A DNA stretch of 36,801 nt, taken from positions 1 to 36,801 of the forward strand of contig NZ_LIRJ01000071.1 in NCBI RefSeq assembly GCF_001419745.1. The letters are read 5' to 3'. The stretch comes from Streptomyces silaceus. GTDB taxonomy: Bacteria; Actinomycetota; Actinomycetes; Streptomycetales; Streptomycetaceae. The translations under genes and the position numbers were made by a program. How positions within the stretch are numbered: the first letter of the stretch is position 1; each line of letters opens with the position of its first letter. Below the pieces are notes generated by a model. It had not been told where the DNA came from. It did no database searches and worked only from the letters and a program-made list of their open reading frames with translations. Shown piece after piece: positions 8,546-16,289 of this stretch.

Positions 8546-9405
8546 GGCCCGTCCTGGAGATCGGCGGCACCCATGTGACGGCGGCCCTCGCCGATCCCGC
8601 GACGGCGAGCGTGACGCGGCGGGTGCGCCGCCCGCTCGATGCGCGGGGAACGGCCGAGCAGATCCTCGGCGCCGTCGTCCGCTGCGCCGGCGAACTGGAC
8701 GCCCCCGCCGGCCAGGCGTGGGGCGTCGCCGTGCCCGGTCCCTTCGACCACGCCGAGGGCATCGCCCGCTTCAGGGGCGTCGGCAAGTTCGACGACCTCT
8801 ACGGCGTCGACGTGCGGGCGGCCCTCCTCGACGGCATCCGGCCGCGTCCCGCGCAGGTGGTGTTCCTCAACGACGCGCACGCGTTCCTGCTCGGGGAGTG
8901 GCGCTGGGGCGCCGCGCGCGGCCACCACCGGTGCGTCGGCATCACTCTGGGCACGGGCATCGGTTCGGCGTTCGCCGTCGGCGGCGACGTCCGCCACGAC
9001 GGGCCGGGCGTGCCGCCGCAGGGCCGCGTGGATCTCGTCACGGCGGGCGGCCGGCCCCTGGAGGACTCGGTGTCCCGGCGCGCGATCCTCGCGCGCTACG
9101 GCGCCGGGGCGGACGGCGCCCTGGACGTGAGTGACATCGCGGACCGCGCGCGGGCGGGGGAGCGGCGGGCGCGCGACGTCCTCGACGGCGCGTTCGCGGT
9201 GCTCGGCGCCGTCCTCGCGCCCTTCCTGCGGCAGTTCGACGCGACGTCGCTCGTCGTCGGCGGCGCCATGGCGGCCTCCTGGGACCTGCTCCGTCCCGCG
9301 CTGCGCGCCGGGCTGGGGGATACTCCGGTCACGCTGCGCGTCGCGGCGCTCGGCCAGGACGCGGCGCTCGTCGGCGCGGCGGCGCACGCGTCCGCGGCGC
9401 ACTGA
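8542..9405 (+). CDS. ROK-family sugar kinase, probably mannokinase
   Basis: ROK protein (287 aa) without a DNA-binding domain, so a kinase rather than a repressor. The phosphate-binding motif reads L-E-I-G-G-T-H, with Glu where most ROK kinases have Asp. The sugar/base region G-V-A-V-P-G-P-F and the N-D-A-H-A segment with the catalytic-Asp position follow, then I-T-L-G-T-G-I-G-S. The zinc motif (H...CxCGxxGCxE) usual in ROK glucokinases is absent: no cysteines occur where it should be (VPPQGRVDLV). Short ROK kinases without zinc are known, but activity is not certain. The gene overlaps the isomerase by 4 bp; mannose released by the GH38 enzyme is the expected substrate. Confidence 0.8.
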   Translation: MRPVLEIGGTHVTAALADPATASVTRRVRRPLDARGTAEQILGAVVRCAGELDAPAGQAWGVAVPGPFDHAEGIARFRGVGKFDDLYGVDVRAALLDGIRPRPAQVVFLNDAHAFLLGEWRWGAARGHHRCVGITLGTGIGSAFAVGGDVRHDGPGVPPQGRVDLVTAGGRPLEDSVSRRAILARYGAGADGALDVSDIADRARAGERRARDVLDGAFAVLGAVLAPFLRQFDATSLVVGGAMAASWDLLRPALRAGLGDTPVTLRVAALGQDAALVGAAAHASAAH

Positions 9406-9495
9406 ACCGGCGCCGCGCACCGCGGTGCCGCCCCGCACACCTGCTCCCGGCACACGCGCCCTTCGTGTCGAACGGAACGGAAGGACACCCGCACC

Positions 9496-10563
9496 ATGCC
9501 CGGACCGCAGGATCCGCACCGCGGTCGGCCGCGGCGCGACCCCACGAGCGGTCAGCCCACCCTGCGCGACGTCGCCGAGCGCGCCGGCGTCAGCGCGATG
9601 ACGGCCTCCCGCGTACTGCGCGACGACCCGCAGGTGCTGCCCGCGACCCGCGAGCGCGTCCGTGCCGCGGCCGACGCCCTCGGCTACCGCCCGAACGAGG
9701 TCGCCCGCAGTCTCCGGCTCGGGCGCGGCAGCGGTCTGGTCGGACTCGTCGTCACCAACCTCGCCAACCCCTTCTACTCGCGCCTGGCCCTCGGCGTGGA
9801 CTCCGTGGTCGCCGGGCACGGCCTCAAGACCGTCATCGGCAACACCGGGCAGGACCCGGACGCCGAGCGGGAACTCGTCGCCGACCTCGTGGCCCGCCGC
9901 GTCGACGGCATCATCGCCGTCCCCGCGGGCGCCGAGCAGCGCCACCTCGCCGCGGCGGCGGCCGACGGCGTACCCGTGGTGCTCGCCAGCCGCCCGCCCG
10001 AGGGCTTCGCCGCGGACTGCGTCCTGGTCGACGACTTCGGCGGCGCCCGCGCCGCCACGGCCCGCCTCCTGGACCGCGGCCACCGCCGCATCGGCTTCAT
10101 CGGGTCACCGCCCGCCGTGCACACCGGCACGGAGCGGTTGCGCGGCTACGCGGCCGCCCTCGCCGGCGCGGATCTCTCCGTCGACGCCCGTCTCGTGCGC
10201 CAGGGCCAGACCGAACCGGCCGAGGCCACGCGCGCGGCGGCCGAGCTCCTCGCGCTGCCCGACCCGCCCACCGCGCTGTTCTGCTCCAACAACCGCAACA
10301 CGATCGGCGCGTTCCGCGCGATCCGTGCCCTGGGCGCCGCCGGCGGACCGGATGTCGCCCTCGCCGGCTTCGACGACTTCGAACTCGCCGACGCGCTCGG
10401 TATCGCCCTGACCCTCGTCGCGTACGACAGCGACGAACTCGGCCGCGCGGCGGGCCGCCTCCTCGCCGGGAGGCTGGCGGACAGGAGGTCCGGGGCCGCT
10501 GCCGCGCCCCGGCCGGCCCGCCGGATCGTGGTGCCCACCAGCCTGGTGGAACACGGAATCTGA
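9496..10563 (+). CDS. LacI-family transcriptional regulator of the mannoside operon
   Basis: 355 aa. The helix-turn-helix and hinge are at residues 22-75 (T-L-R-D-V-A-E-R-A-G-V-S, then S-R-V-L, then G-Y-R-P-N-E-V-A-R-S-L). A periplasmic-binding-protein-like sensor domain begins G-L-V-V-T-N-L-A-N-P-F-Y and contains C-S-N-N near residue 260. ATG is preceded by GGAAGGAC. It is the last gene of the catabolic set, 90 bp behind the kinase and in the same direction. It very probably binds the dyad at 327-340 and is released by mannose, a mannoside or a phosphorylated derivative; which one is not visible. Confidence 0.9.
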   Translation: MPGPQDPHRGRPRRDPTSGQPTLRDVAERAGVSAMTASRVLRDDPQVLPATRERVRAAADALGYRPNEVARSLRLGRGSGLVGLVVTNLANPFYSRLALGVDSVVAGHGLKTVIGNTGQDPDAERELVADLVARRVDGIIAVPAGAEQRHLAAAAADGVPVVLASRPPEGFAADCVLVDDFGGARAATARLLDRGHRRIGFIGSPPAVHTGTERLRGYAAALAGADLSVDARLVRQGQTEPAEATRAAAELLALPDPPTALFCSNNRNTIGAFRAIRALGAAGGPDVALAGFDDFELADALGIALTLVAYDSDELGRAAGRLLAGRLADRRSGAAAAPRPARRIVVPTSLVEHGI

Positions 10564-10664
10564 CGTTTTCGCGGAACGCGGAACGGTCCGGGGTGGCCGG
10601 TGCGTTGAGCAGGGCGGGGCCACGCCGTGCGCACCCGACGAGCACCGAGGGGACGGGGGAACGC

Positions 10665-11036
10665 GTGCCGCAGCAGAGCCGCTCCGCGCGCCTGGCCGTG
10701 TCCGCGCTGACGTTCGTCGTCACGGTCCTCACCCTGTTCGTCCCGTCCGCTGCGGCGGTCGGCATGCCGGGCGACGCACCGCTCGACCGGCACACGGTGG
10801 CGGCGCACGCCGGAGAGGCACCGGGGCCGCACGACATCCCCGCGCTCCACGTCGCCGTCACGCACCGGCCCGACGCCCACATCCCGGGTCCGCAGCCGTC
10901 GGGCCCGCCCCGCACGGCCGTCGACACGGCGCCGCACGGCGCCCTGGGCGGGCCCGACGCCCGCCCTTCGGCCGCGCCCGCGCCACCGCTGTGGGCGCTC
11001 GCCACGGCCGCCCCGCGCGGCCCTCCCCACCGATGA
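10665..11036 (+). CDS. Small exported Pro/Ala/His-rich protein, unknown function
   Basis: A 123-aa frame starting at GTG after a purine-rich GAGGGGACGGGGGAA. The N terminus is a plausible Sec signal: basic RSARL, a hydrophobic core S-A-L-T-F-V-V-T-V-L-T-L-F-V and a P-S-A-A-A-V cleavage region. The remainder (about 90 residues) is rich in Pro, Ala, His and Gly, looks disordered and has no recognisable motif; it ends in a hydrophobic P-P-L-W-A-L-A-T-A-A segment. It is placed 90 bp before secDF on the same strand, with a hairpin in between. The signal-like start and codon bias argue for a real gene, but I recognise no family. Confidence 0.5.
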   Translation: MPQQSRSARLAVSALTFVVTVLTLFVPSAAAVGMPGDAPLDRHTVAAHAGEAPGPHDIPALHVAVTHRPDAHIPGPQPSGPPRTAVDTAPHGALGGPDARPSAAPAPPLWALATAAPRGPPHR

Positions 11037-11063
11037 GCACGCAGACCCTTCACGACGCCTGAC

Positions 11064-11082
11064 CCGGCGCCCACCGCGCCGG
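11064..11082 (+). terminator. Short hairpin before secDF
   Basis: CCGGCGC (11064-11070) and GCGCCGG (11076-11082) form a perfect 7-bp stem with a 5-base loop, 27 bp after the stop of the small exported protein. There is no T run, as is usual in Streptomyces. It could terminate the upstream gene or attenuate read-through into secDF. Confidence 0.4.
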
Positions 11083-11125
11083 ACGGTCACGCGTCCCCCA
11101 GTCCTGCCCTCATCGTGGAGAACAC

Positions 11126-13456
11126 ATGTCCCGCGCACCCGTGTGGCGGGCGATCGTGGCGCTCGCCGCCGTCGCCCTGTCCCTGTACATCGCGCTCACC
11201 CAGTCCGCCCGCCTCGGCCTCGACCTGCGAGGCGGCACCCAGATCGTCCTGGAGACCCAGGACACCCGCGACGTCAAGGCCGACGCCGCGTCCACCGACC
11301 GCGCCCTGGAGGTCCTCCGGCACCGCGTCGACGCGCTCGGCGTCTCCGAACCCGGCATCGCCCGCTCCGGCGAGAAGCGCATCATCGTCGAACTGCCCGG
11401 CGTGCAGGACCCGCGCAAGGCCGCCGAGGTCATCGGCCGCACCGCCCAGCTCACGGTCCACCCGGTCACGGGGGAGACGCCCGGCAAGGGCACGGCGAAG
11501 CCCGCCGCCGACGGCTCCCGCACCCTGCCCGACCCCGACCGGCCCGGCAGCTTCCTCACCCTCGGCCCCACCGCTCTCACCGGCGAGGGGGTCAAGGACG
11601 CCGAGGCGGTCCTGGACCAGCAGTCCCTCAACGGCTGGATGGTCTCCCTCGACTTCCGCAAGGGCGCGGGCGACACCTGGGCGAAGATCACCGGCGACGC
11701 GGCCTGCGCATCCCAGGGCGCGCCCGAGCGGCGCGTGGCCATCACCCTCGACAACAAGATCATCTCGGCTCCGGGCGTCAACCCGGACGTACCGTGCGAC
11801 GTCGGCATCACCGGCGGATCCACGCAGATCAGCGGCAACTTCGACCAGGCGGAGGCCCGCGACCTGGCCGCGCTCGTCAAGGGCGGCGCGCTGCCCGTGC
11901 CCGTGGACGTCGTCGAACAGCGCACCGTCGGCCCGACGCTCGGCGCCGACGCCATCGAGGCGAGCACCTGGGCCGCCGTCATCGGCATCGCCCTGACCGC
12001 GCTGTTCATCACCCTCGTCTACCGCCTCATGGGCGCGCTGGCCGCCCTCGCCCTCGCGCTGTACGGCCTCATCTCGTACGCGGCCCTGGTGGCGCTCGGC
12101 GCGACGCTCACCCTGCCCGGACTCGCCGGGTTCGTGCTGGCGATCGGCATGGCCGTCGACGCCAACGTCCTCGTCTTCGAACGCGCCCGGGAGGAGTATC
12201 TCGGCGTCCGCTCCACGGACCTGGCCAAGCCCGTCCGCACGGGCTTCGCCAAGGCGTGGAGCGCGGTCGTCGACTCGAACGTGACGACGTTGCTCGCCGC
12301 CGGACTGCTGTTCTTCTTCGCCACCGGACCGGTCAAGGGCTTCGGCGTCACCCTGTGCATCGGCGTCCTCGCCTCGATGCTCACCGCGCTGGTCATCACC
12401 CGCGTCCTCGCCGACTTCGCCGTCGCCCGGACCTTCGTACGCAAGCGGCCGGGCCTGACCGGCATCGCCGCCACGGGCCGCGTGCGCACCTGGCTGGCCC
12501 GCCGCGACCCGAACCTGGTGCGCCACCGGCGCCGCTGGCTCGGCGCGAGCGCGCTCCTGGTCGCCGTGGCCGTCGCGGGCATCGTGGTGCGGGGCCTGGA
12601 GTTCGGCGTCGAGTTCACCGGCGGGCGGCTCGTCGAGTACAGCACCAGCAGGCCCGTCGACGCCGACACGGCCCGTGGCGCCGTCTCGGACGCGGGCTTC
12701 CCGCGCGCCGTGGTCCAGGAGTCCGGGGACGGCGACATCACCGTGCGCACGGAGCGCCTCACCGACGCCGAACAGCAGCGCGTCAAGGACGCCCTCGCCG
12801 AGCCCGGCGGGACCGTCACGGTCGAGCGGGACGAACAGATCGGCCCGAGCCTCGGCAGCGAGCTGCGGCAGAAGGCGCTGATCGCCCTCGGCATCGCGGT
12901 CGCCGCGCAGCTGATCTATCTGAGCGTGCGGTTCCGCTGGACGTTCGCGACGGCGGCCGTCTCCGCGATGGTCCATGACGTCGTGCTGGTGGTCGGCCTG
13001 TTCGCCTGGCTCGGCAAGCCGGTCGACAGCGTCTTCCTCGCCGCGCTGCTCACCGTGATCGGCTACTCGGTCAACGACACGGTGGTCGTCTTCGACCGCG
13101 TGCGCGAGGTGCGACGCCGCGACCCGCGCCGCGCCCTGGAGGCCACCGCGAACCGCGCGGTCGTCCAGACGCTGCCGCGCACCGTGAACACGGGCATGGG
13201 CGCGCTGTTCATCCTGGCCGCGCTGGCCGTGCTCGGCGGCGACTCGCTCGCCGACTTCTCGCTGGCGCTGATCGCCGGGGTCGTGGTCGGCATGGCGTCG
13301 ACCGTCTTCACGGCGGTCCCGATCGCCGTCGCCCTCGAAAGCCGCAACCCGGCACCGCCGCCCGCCCGCGGCCGCCGCACGCGGGAGGTCCCGGACGGCT
13401 ACAGCCCGTTGGAGGCGCGCAGGCGCAAGGAGAGGGGGACGGGCGCGGTCGTCTGA
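11126..13456 (+). CDS. secDF: Fused protein-export subunit SecDF
   Basis: Proton-driven RND-type factor assisting SecYEG export, here with SecD and SecF in one 776-aa chain. The first membrane span (about residues 8-24) is followed by the SecD D1 motif L-G-L-D-L-R-G-G-T-Q. A large extracytoplasmic domain follows, then five spans with G-M-A-V-D-A-N-V-L-V-F-E-R. The SecF half begins near residue 470 and has its own motif F-G-V-E-F-T-G-G, then T-V-I-G-Y-S-V-N-D-T-V-V-V-F-D-R. Both halves look complete. ATG is preceded by GGAG. Streptomyces commonly carry separate secD and secF genes near ruvB plus an additional fused copy; this seems to be the extra copy, since no yajC or ruv gene is near. Confidence 0.92.
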   Translation: MSRAPVWRAIVALAAVALSLYIALTQSARLGLDLRGGTQIVLETQDTRDVKADAASTDRALEVLRHRVDALGVSEPGIARSGEKRIIVELPGVQDPRKAAEVIGRTAQLTVHPVTGETPGKGTAKPAADGSRTLPDPDRPGSFLTLGPTALTGEGVKDAEAVLDQQSLNGWMVSLDFRKGAGDTWAKITGDAACASQGAPERRVAITLDNKIISAPGVNPDVPCDVGITGGSTQISGNFDQAEARDLAALVKGGALPVPVDVVEQRTVGPTLGADAIEASTWAAVIGIALTALFITLVYRLMGALAALALALYGLISYAALVALGATLTLPGLAGFVLAIGMAVDANVLVFERAREEYLGVRSTDLAKPVRTGFAKAWSAVVDSNVTTLLAAGLLFFFATGPVKGFGVTLCIGVLASMLTALVITRVLADFAVARTFVRKRPGLTGIAATGRVRTWLARRDPNLVRHRRRWLGASALLVAVAVAGIVVRGLEFGVEFTGGRLVEYSTSRPVDADTARGAVSDAGFPRAVVQESGDGDITVRTERLTDAEQQRVKDALAEPGGTVTVERDEQIGPSLGSELRQKALIALGIAVAAQLIYLSVRFRWTFATAAVSAMVHDVVLVVGLFAWLGKPVDSVFLAALLTVIGYSVNDTVVVFDRVREVRRRDPRRALEATANRAVVQTLPRTVNTGMGALFILAALAVLGGDSLADFSLALIAGVVVGMASTVFTAVPIAVALESRNPAPPPARGRRTREVPDGYSPLEARRRKERGTGAVV

Positions 13457-13518
13457 GACCGCGCGGAACATCCTGAACCAGTCCCGGAGGCGGGGCCCTG
13501 CCGCGTGACAGGGCCCCG
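13443..13518. terminator. Two hairpins between secDF and tetR
   Basis: GCGCGGTC/GACCGCGC (13443-13450 and 13457-13464) surrounds the secDF stop codon. Downstream, CGGGGCCCTG (13491-13500) pairs perfectly with CAGGGCCCCG (13509-13518) over an 8-base loop. The second is a strong intrinsic-type stem without U-tract and lies between two convergent genes, so it probably ends transcription from both sides. Confidence 0.65.
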
Positions 13519-13598
13519 CACGCGCACGCCCCGCGTAGGGCGTCAACGGCACGCGGTCGTCGGCGCCGGGCAGTACGTCCGTCGACCGCGTGCCGGGG

Positions 13599-14213
13599 CT
13601 ACCGCGCCCCGACGGCGTCCAGCGCGGGGGAGACCACCTCGAAGGCCCGGTCGAGCAGCTCTGCCGGGTCCTCGGTGCCGTCGCTCGTGCTCCAGCGCTG
13701 GAGCACGGCGTCGAAGGCGTTGAGCGCCATCCCGGCGGCCAGCCGCGGGTACAGCTCCGCCGCGGGGTCGAGGTCCAGGCGGTCGGCCAGCTCCGCGGTG
13801 AGTTCGTCCCGCCACTGAGCCTGCCGCTCCAGGAAGCGGCCGAGCAGGGCGGGCGTGCCGAGGATCAGCTGCACCACGCGAAGCGCCCGGTCGGAGTGGT
13901 CGGAGCAGGCGGCGAGCGGAACCCGGACCGCGTGCAGCAGCGCGGCGGAGGGGCGCTCCTCGGCGGGGCGGTCCGCGAGCTCCGCTCGCATGCCGGCGCC
14001 CATGTCGGCCAGGAACTGGACGACCACGTCCTCCTTGGACGCGAAGTACCGGAAGAACGTGCGCCGCGAGACGCCGACGGTGGCCACGATCTCGTCGATG
14101 GTGACCGCGTCGTACCCCTTGAGCGCCAGCAACTGCAGCGCCGACTCGGTCAGTTCGTCCGAGACGAGGCGGCGTTTGCGCTCGGCGAGGGTCATGGAGG
14201 GTCGGGAACTCAC
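13599..14213 (-). CDS. TetR-family regulator divergent from an SDR gene
   Basis: About 204 aa. The DNA-binding domain is at the N terminus: L-L-A-L-K-G-Y-D-A-V-T-I-D-E-I, then G-V-S-R-R-T-F-F-R-Y-F-A-S-K-E-D, the canonical TetR helix-turn-helix. The all-helical ligand domain follows (AefR/MftR-like arrangement). I chose the GTG at 14213 because a good -10, TACGAT (14225-14220), lies exactly 6 bp upstream, which fits a leaderless transcript; no Shine-Dalgarno is seen. ATG at 14195 and GTG at 14240 are alternatives. Its divergent partner is the short-chain dehydrogenase, and the dyads between them are the likely binding site, giving autorepression plus control of the SDR. The effector is unknown. 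Confidence 0.85.
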   Translation of the reverse strand: MSSRPSMTLAERKRRLVSDELTESALQLLALKGYDAVTIDEIVATVGVSRRTFFRYFASKEDVVVQFLADMGAGMRAELADRPAEERPSAALLHAVRVPLAACSDHSDRALRVVQLILGTPALLGRFLERQAQWRDELTAELADRLDLDPAAELYPRLAAGMALNAFDAVLQRWSTSDGTEDPAELLDRAFEVVSPALDAVGAR

Positions 14214-14253
14214 CCGGCCATCGTACACGCTCCCCTTCACTTCATGCCCTGAA

Positions 14254-14286
14254 TGGCACTCGGGCGCTCATTGACACTCAGTGCCA
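14254..14286. promoter_or_regulatory. TetR operator and -35 region between tetR and SDR genes
   Basis: TGACACT-C-AGTGCCA (14272-14286) is a palindrome with one mismatch per arm pair. A further half-site TGGCACT (14254-14260) forms a perfect inverted repeat with AGTGCCA (14280-14286). TTGACA (14271-14276) inside it is an ideal -35 for the SDR gene, followed after 17 bp by CAGCAT (14294-14299), 7 bp before the SDR ATG. Repressor bound here would cover the SDR -35. Confidence 0.7.
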
Positions 14287-14306
14287 ACGACGGCAGCATG
14301 TGTCGC

Positions 14307-15239
14307 ATGACGCAGCAATGGACCACCGACCACATCCCGGACCAGACCGGCCGGGTCTTCGTCGTCACCGGCGCCAACAGCGGTCTCGGCCTGGCCACCA
14401 CCCGCGAACTCGCCCGCAAGGGCGGGCTCGTGATCCTCGCGGTGCGGAGCGAGGAGAAGGGCCACAGGGCCGTCGAGGCCATCACCGCCCAGCAGCCGGA
14501 CGCCCGCCTGGAGGTGCGCCGCCTCGACCTCGCCGACCTCGACTCCGTCCGCGCCTTCGCCGGCCGGCTGCGCGCCGACCATCCCCGGCTCGACGTCCTC
14601 GTGAACAACGCCGGAGTGATGGCGCCGCCCCGCTCGCTGAGCGCGCAGGGCCACGAGCTGCAGTTCGCCGCCAACCACCTGGGGCACTTCGCGCTCACCG
14701 GCCTGCTGCTCGACACGCTGGCCGCCGGGCCCGACTCCCGTGTGGTGACGGTCAGTTCGGTGAACCACCGGCAGGCGCGCCTGTTCTTCGACGATCTCGA
14801 CGGCGAGCGCGGCTACAGGCCGATGGCCTACTACAACCAGTCGAAGCTCGCCAACGCCGTCTTCGGTCGCGAGCTCCACCGGCGCCTGACCGCGGCGGAC
14901 AGCCCGGTGCGCAGCGTCCTCGCCCACCCGGGTTACACCGCGACCAACCTCCAGCACGACGGTCCGATCGGCCTGTGGCGCGTGCTGCTCGGCCGCATCG
15001 GCAACCCGCTCTTCGCCCAGGGCCCGGCCGCCGGCGCGCGGTCGCAGCTGTTCGCGGCGACCGATCCGGGTGTCCGGGGCGGGGAGTTCATCGGCCCCGA
15101 CGGAATGGCCGAGCTGCGGGGCGGGCCGAAGCGGGTGGAACTGGCCCCCGGCGCGGCCGACGAGGAGACGGGTCGTCGATTGTGGGAGGTGTCGGAGGAG
15201 CGGACCGGGGTGCGGTTCGTGTTTCCGGCGGCGGTGTGA
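14307..15239 (+). CDS. Short-chain dehydrogenase/reductase, retinol-dehydrogenase-like
   Basis: Classical-type SDR of about 310 aa, longer than the 250-aa core and like the RDH/protochlorophyllide-reductase-like group. The cofactor motif is T21-G-A-N-S-G-L-G. R-R-L-D-L-A-D-L and L-V-N-N-A-G-V-M follow. Ser in V-T-V-S-S-V and Y176-N-Q-S-K180 complete the catalytic set. It should reduce or oxidise a carbonyl/alcohol with NAD(P)(H) in the cytoplasm; the substrate cannot be read. Start ATG at 14307 fits the family N terminus and lies 7 bp after a -10-like CAGCAT, so translation is probably leaderless; ATG at 14298 is an alternative. It is controlled, by inference, by the divergent TetR protein. 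Confidence 0.87.
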   Translation: MTQQWTTDHIPDQTGRVFVVTGANSGLGLATTRELARKGGLVILAVRSEEKGHRAVEAITAQQPDARLEVRRLDLADLDSVRAFAGRLRADHPRLDVLVNNAGVMAPPRSLSAQGHELQFAANHLGHFALTGLLLDTLAAGPDSRVVTVSSVNHRQARLFFDDLDGERGYRPMAYYNQSKLANAVFGRELHRRLTAADSPVRSVLAHPGYTATNLQHDGPIGLWRVLLGRIGNPLFAQGPAAGARSQLFAATDPGVRGGEFIGPDGMAELRGGPKRVELAPGAADEETGRRLWEVSEERTGVRFVFPAAV

Positions 15240-15323
15240 CCCGGGGCGTCTGGCCGTGAGGTGTCCGGCGGGGTGTCGACGATCGCGCGGTGGGCGGCCG
15301 CCGGATTCATGCCGTGCGCGTCA

Positions 15324-15339
15324 CGGGAGCCTGCTCCCG
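15324..15339. terminator. Hairpin between convergent SDR and DUF1206 genes
   Basis: CGGGAG-CCTG-CTCCCG is a perfect 6-bp stem (7 bp if the loop base pair closes), placed just beyond the DUF1206 stop and 85 bp after the SDR stop. Convergent position and compact GC stem support a bidirectional terminator. Confidence 0.5.
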
Positions 15340-15347
15340 GCCCTACG

Positions 15348-16190
15348 TCAGAGCTTGCGCCAGCGCGCGTTCACCCACGAGAAGAGTCCGAAGGCGGCGA
15401 GGCCGACGGCGATCAGCGCGAGCAGCCAGGGCCCGGCGCCGGTGTCGGCGAAGGAGCGCAGGGTGTCGTCGAACCCCTTGGCCTCGCCGGGTTCGTGCTG
15501 CAACGCGGCCGCGACGGCGAAGCCCCCGGCGACCGCGAACACCATGCCCCTGGCGGTGCCGCCGACGACCCCGAGGACGTCGGCGCCCCGGCGCACCCGC
15601 CGCGACATCTCGGCCGACCGCAGCCGGTCGCGGAACTTCCGCAGCAGCGCGCGCCCGGCGATCCAGAGCCCCGCCCCGACCACCCCGGCGCCCGCGGCGG
15701 CGACGATCCACTGGCCGCCGGGCCAGTCGAGGGCCTTGGCGGTCACGTCCTTGGTCTGCCGGTCGCTCGACCCGCTGCCGCTGCCCTCGTCGCCCGCCGC
15801 GAACGCCAGGACGGAGTACGCCACGAAACCGTAGAAGAGGAACCGCCCGGCCGACATCGCCCGCTTGCTCGCCTTGCGGCCGTCGGGGCCCGCCTGCCCG
15901 AAGCACGCTTCCGAGAGCCGCCACAGCGCCATCCCGGCGAGGGCCGCGCCGAGCAGCCAGAGCATGACGTTCCCGAGCGGCTTCTCCGCCAGCTCGGCCA
16001 GGGCGCCGCCTCGGTCCGCCTGGCGCCCGTCGTCGTCGAAGAAGGCGATGCGCAGCGCCAGCGCGCCGATGAGCAGGTACAGCACTCCGCGCCCGACGAA
16101 CCCGGCGCGCGCCACCGCGGCGACGCCGCGGCCCTTCGCCGCACGCCGGGCCAGGCGCTTTCCGTCCTCTGTCACCGCGGGGAGACTCAT
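15348..16190 (-). CDS. DUF1206 membrane protein
   Basis: Integral membrane protein of 280 aa with the DUF1206 pattern. Three repeats of a two-helix unit occur, each opening with an A-R-A-G-F-V-G-R-G-V-L-Y-like segment; the first is best conserved (V-A-R-A-G-F-V-G-R-G-V-L-Y-L-L-I-G-A). Later units contain G-R-F-L-F-Y-G-F-V-A-Y-S and D-V-L-G-V-V-G-G-T-A-R-G-M-V-F. The function of the family is unknown. ATG at 16190 is preferred over the in-frame TTG at 16199; neither has a clear ribosome site. It lies 100 bp downstream of the STAS gene on the same strand, so the two may be co-transcribed. Confidence 0.8.
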   Translation of the reverse strand: MSLPAVTEDGKRLARRAAKGRGVAAVARAGFVGRGVLYLLIGALALRIAFFDDDGRQADRGGALAELAEKPLGNVMLWLLGAALAGMALWRLSEACFGQAGPDGRKASKRAMSAGRFLFYGFVAYSVLAFAAGDEGSGSGSSDRQTKDVTAKALDWPGGQWIVAAAGAGVVGAGLWIAGRALLRKFRDRLRSAEMSRRVRRGADVLGVVGGTARGMVFAVAGGFAVAAALQHEPGEAKGFDDTLRSFADTGAGPWLLALIAVGLAAFGLFSWVNARWRKL

Positions 16191-16202
16191 GGATGCCAAG
16201 TG

Positions 16203-16231
16203 CCCCGGGCGCCGCGCTTCATGCGCCGGGG
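16203..16231 (-). terminator. Imperfect hairpin between STAS and DUF1206 genes
   Basis: CCCCGG(G)CGC and GCGCCGGGG pair with one bulged G over a 10-base loop. It lies just upstream of the DUF1206 start and 60 bp after the STAS stop. It could be a weak terminator or attenuator; without a U-tract the call is tentative. Confidence 0.35.
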
Positions 16232-16289
16232 CTTCCCGTGCTTCCTGTGCCGGAGTCCTCCCGCCCGGTGGTTCTCGGCTTCGGACGGG

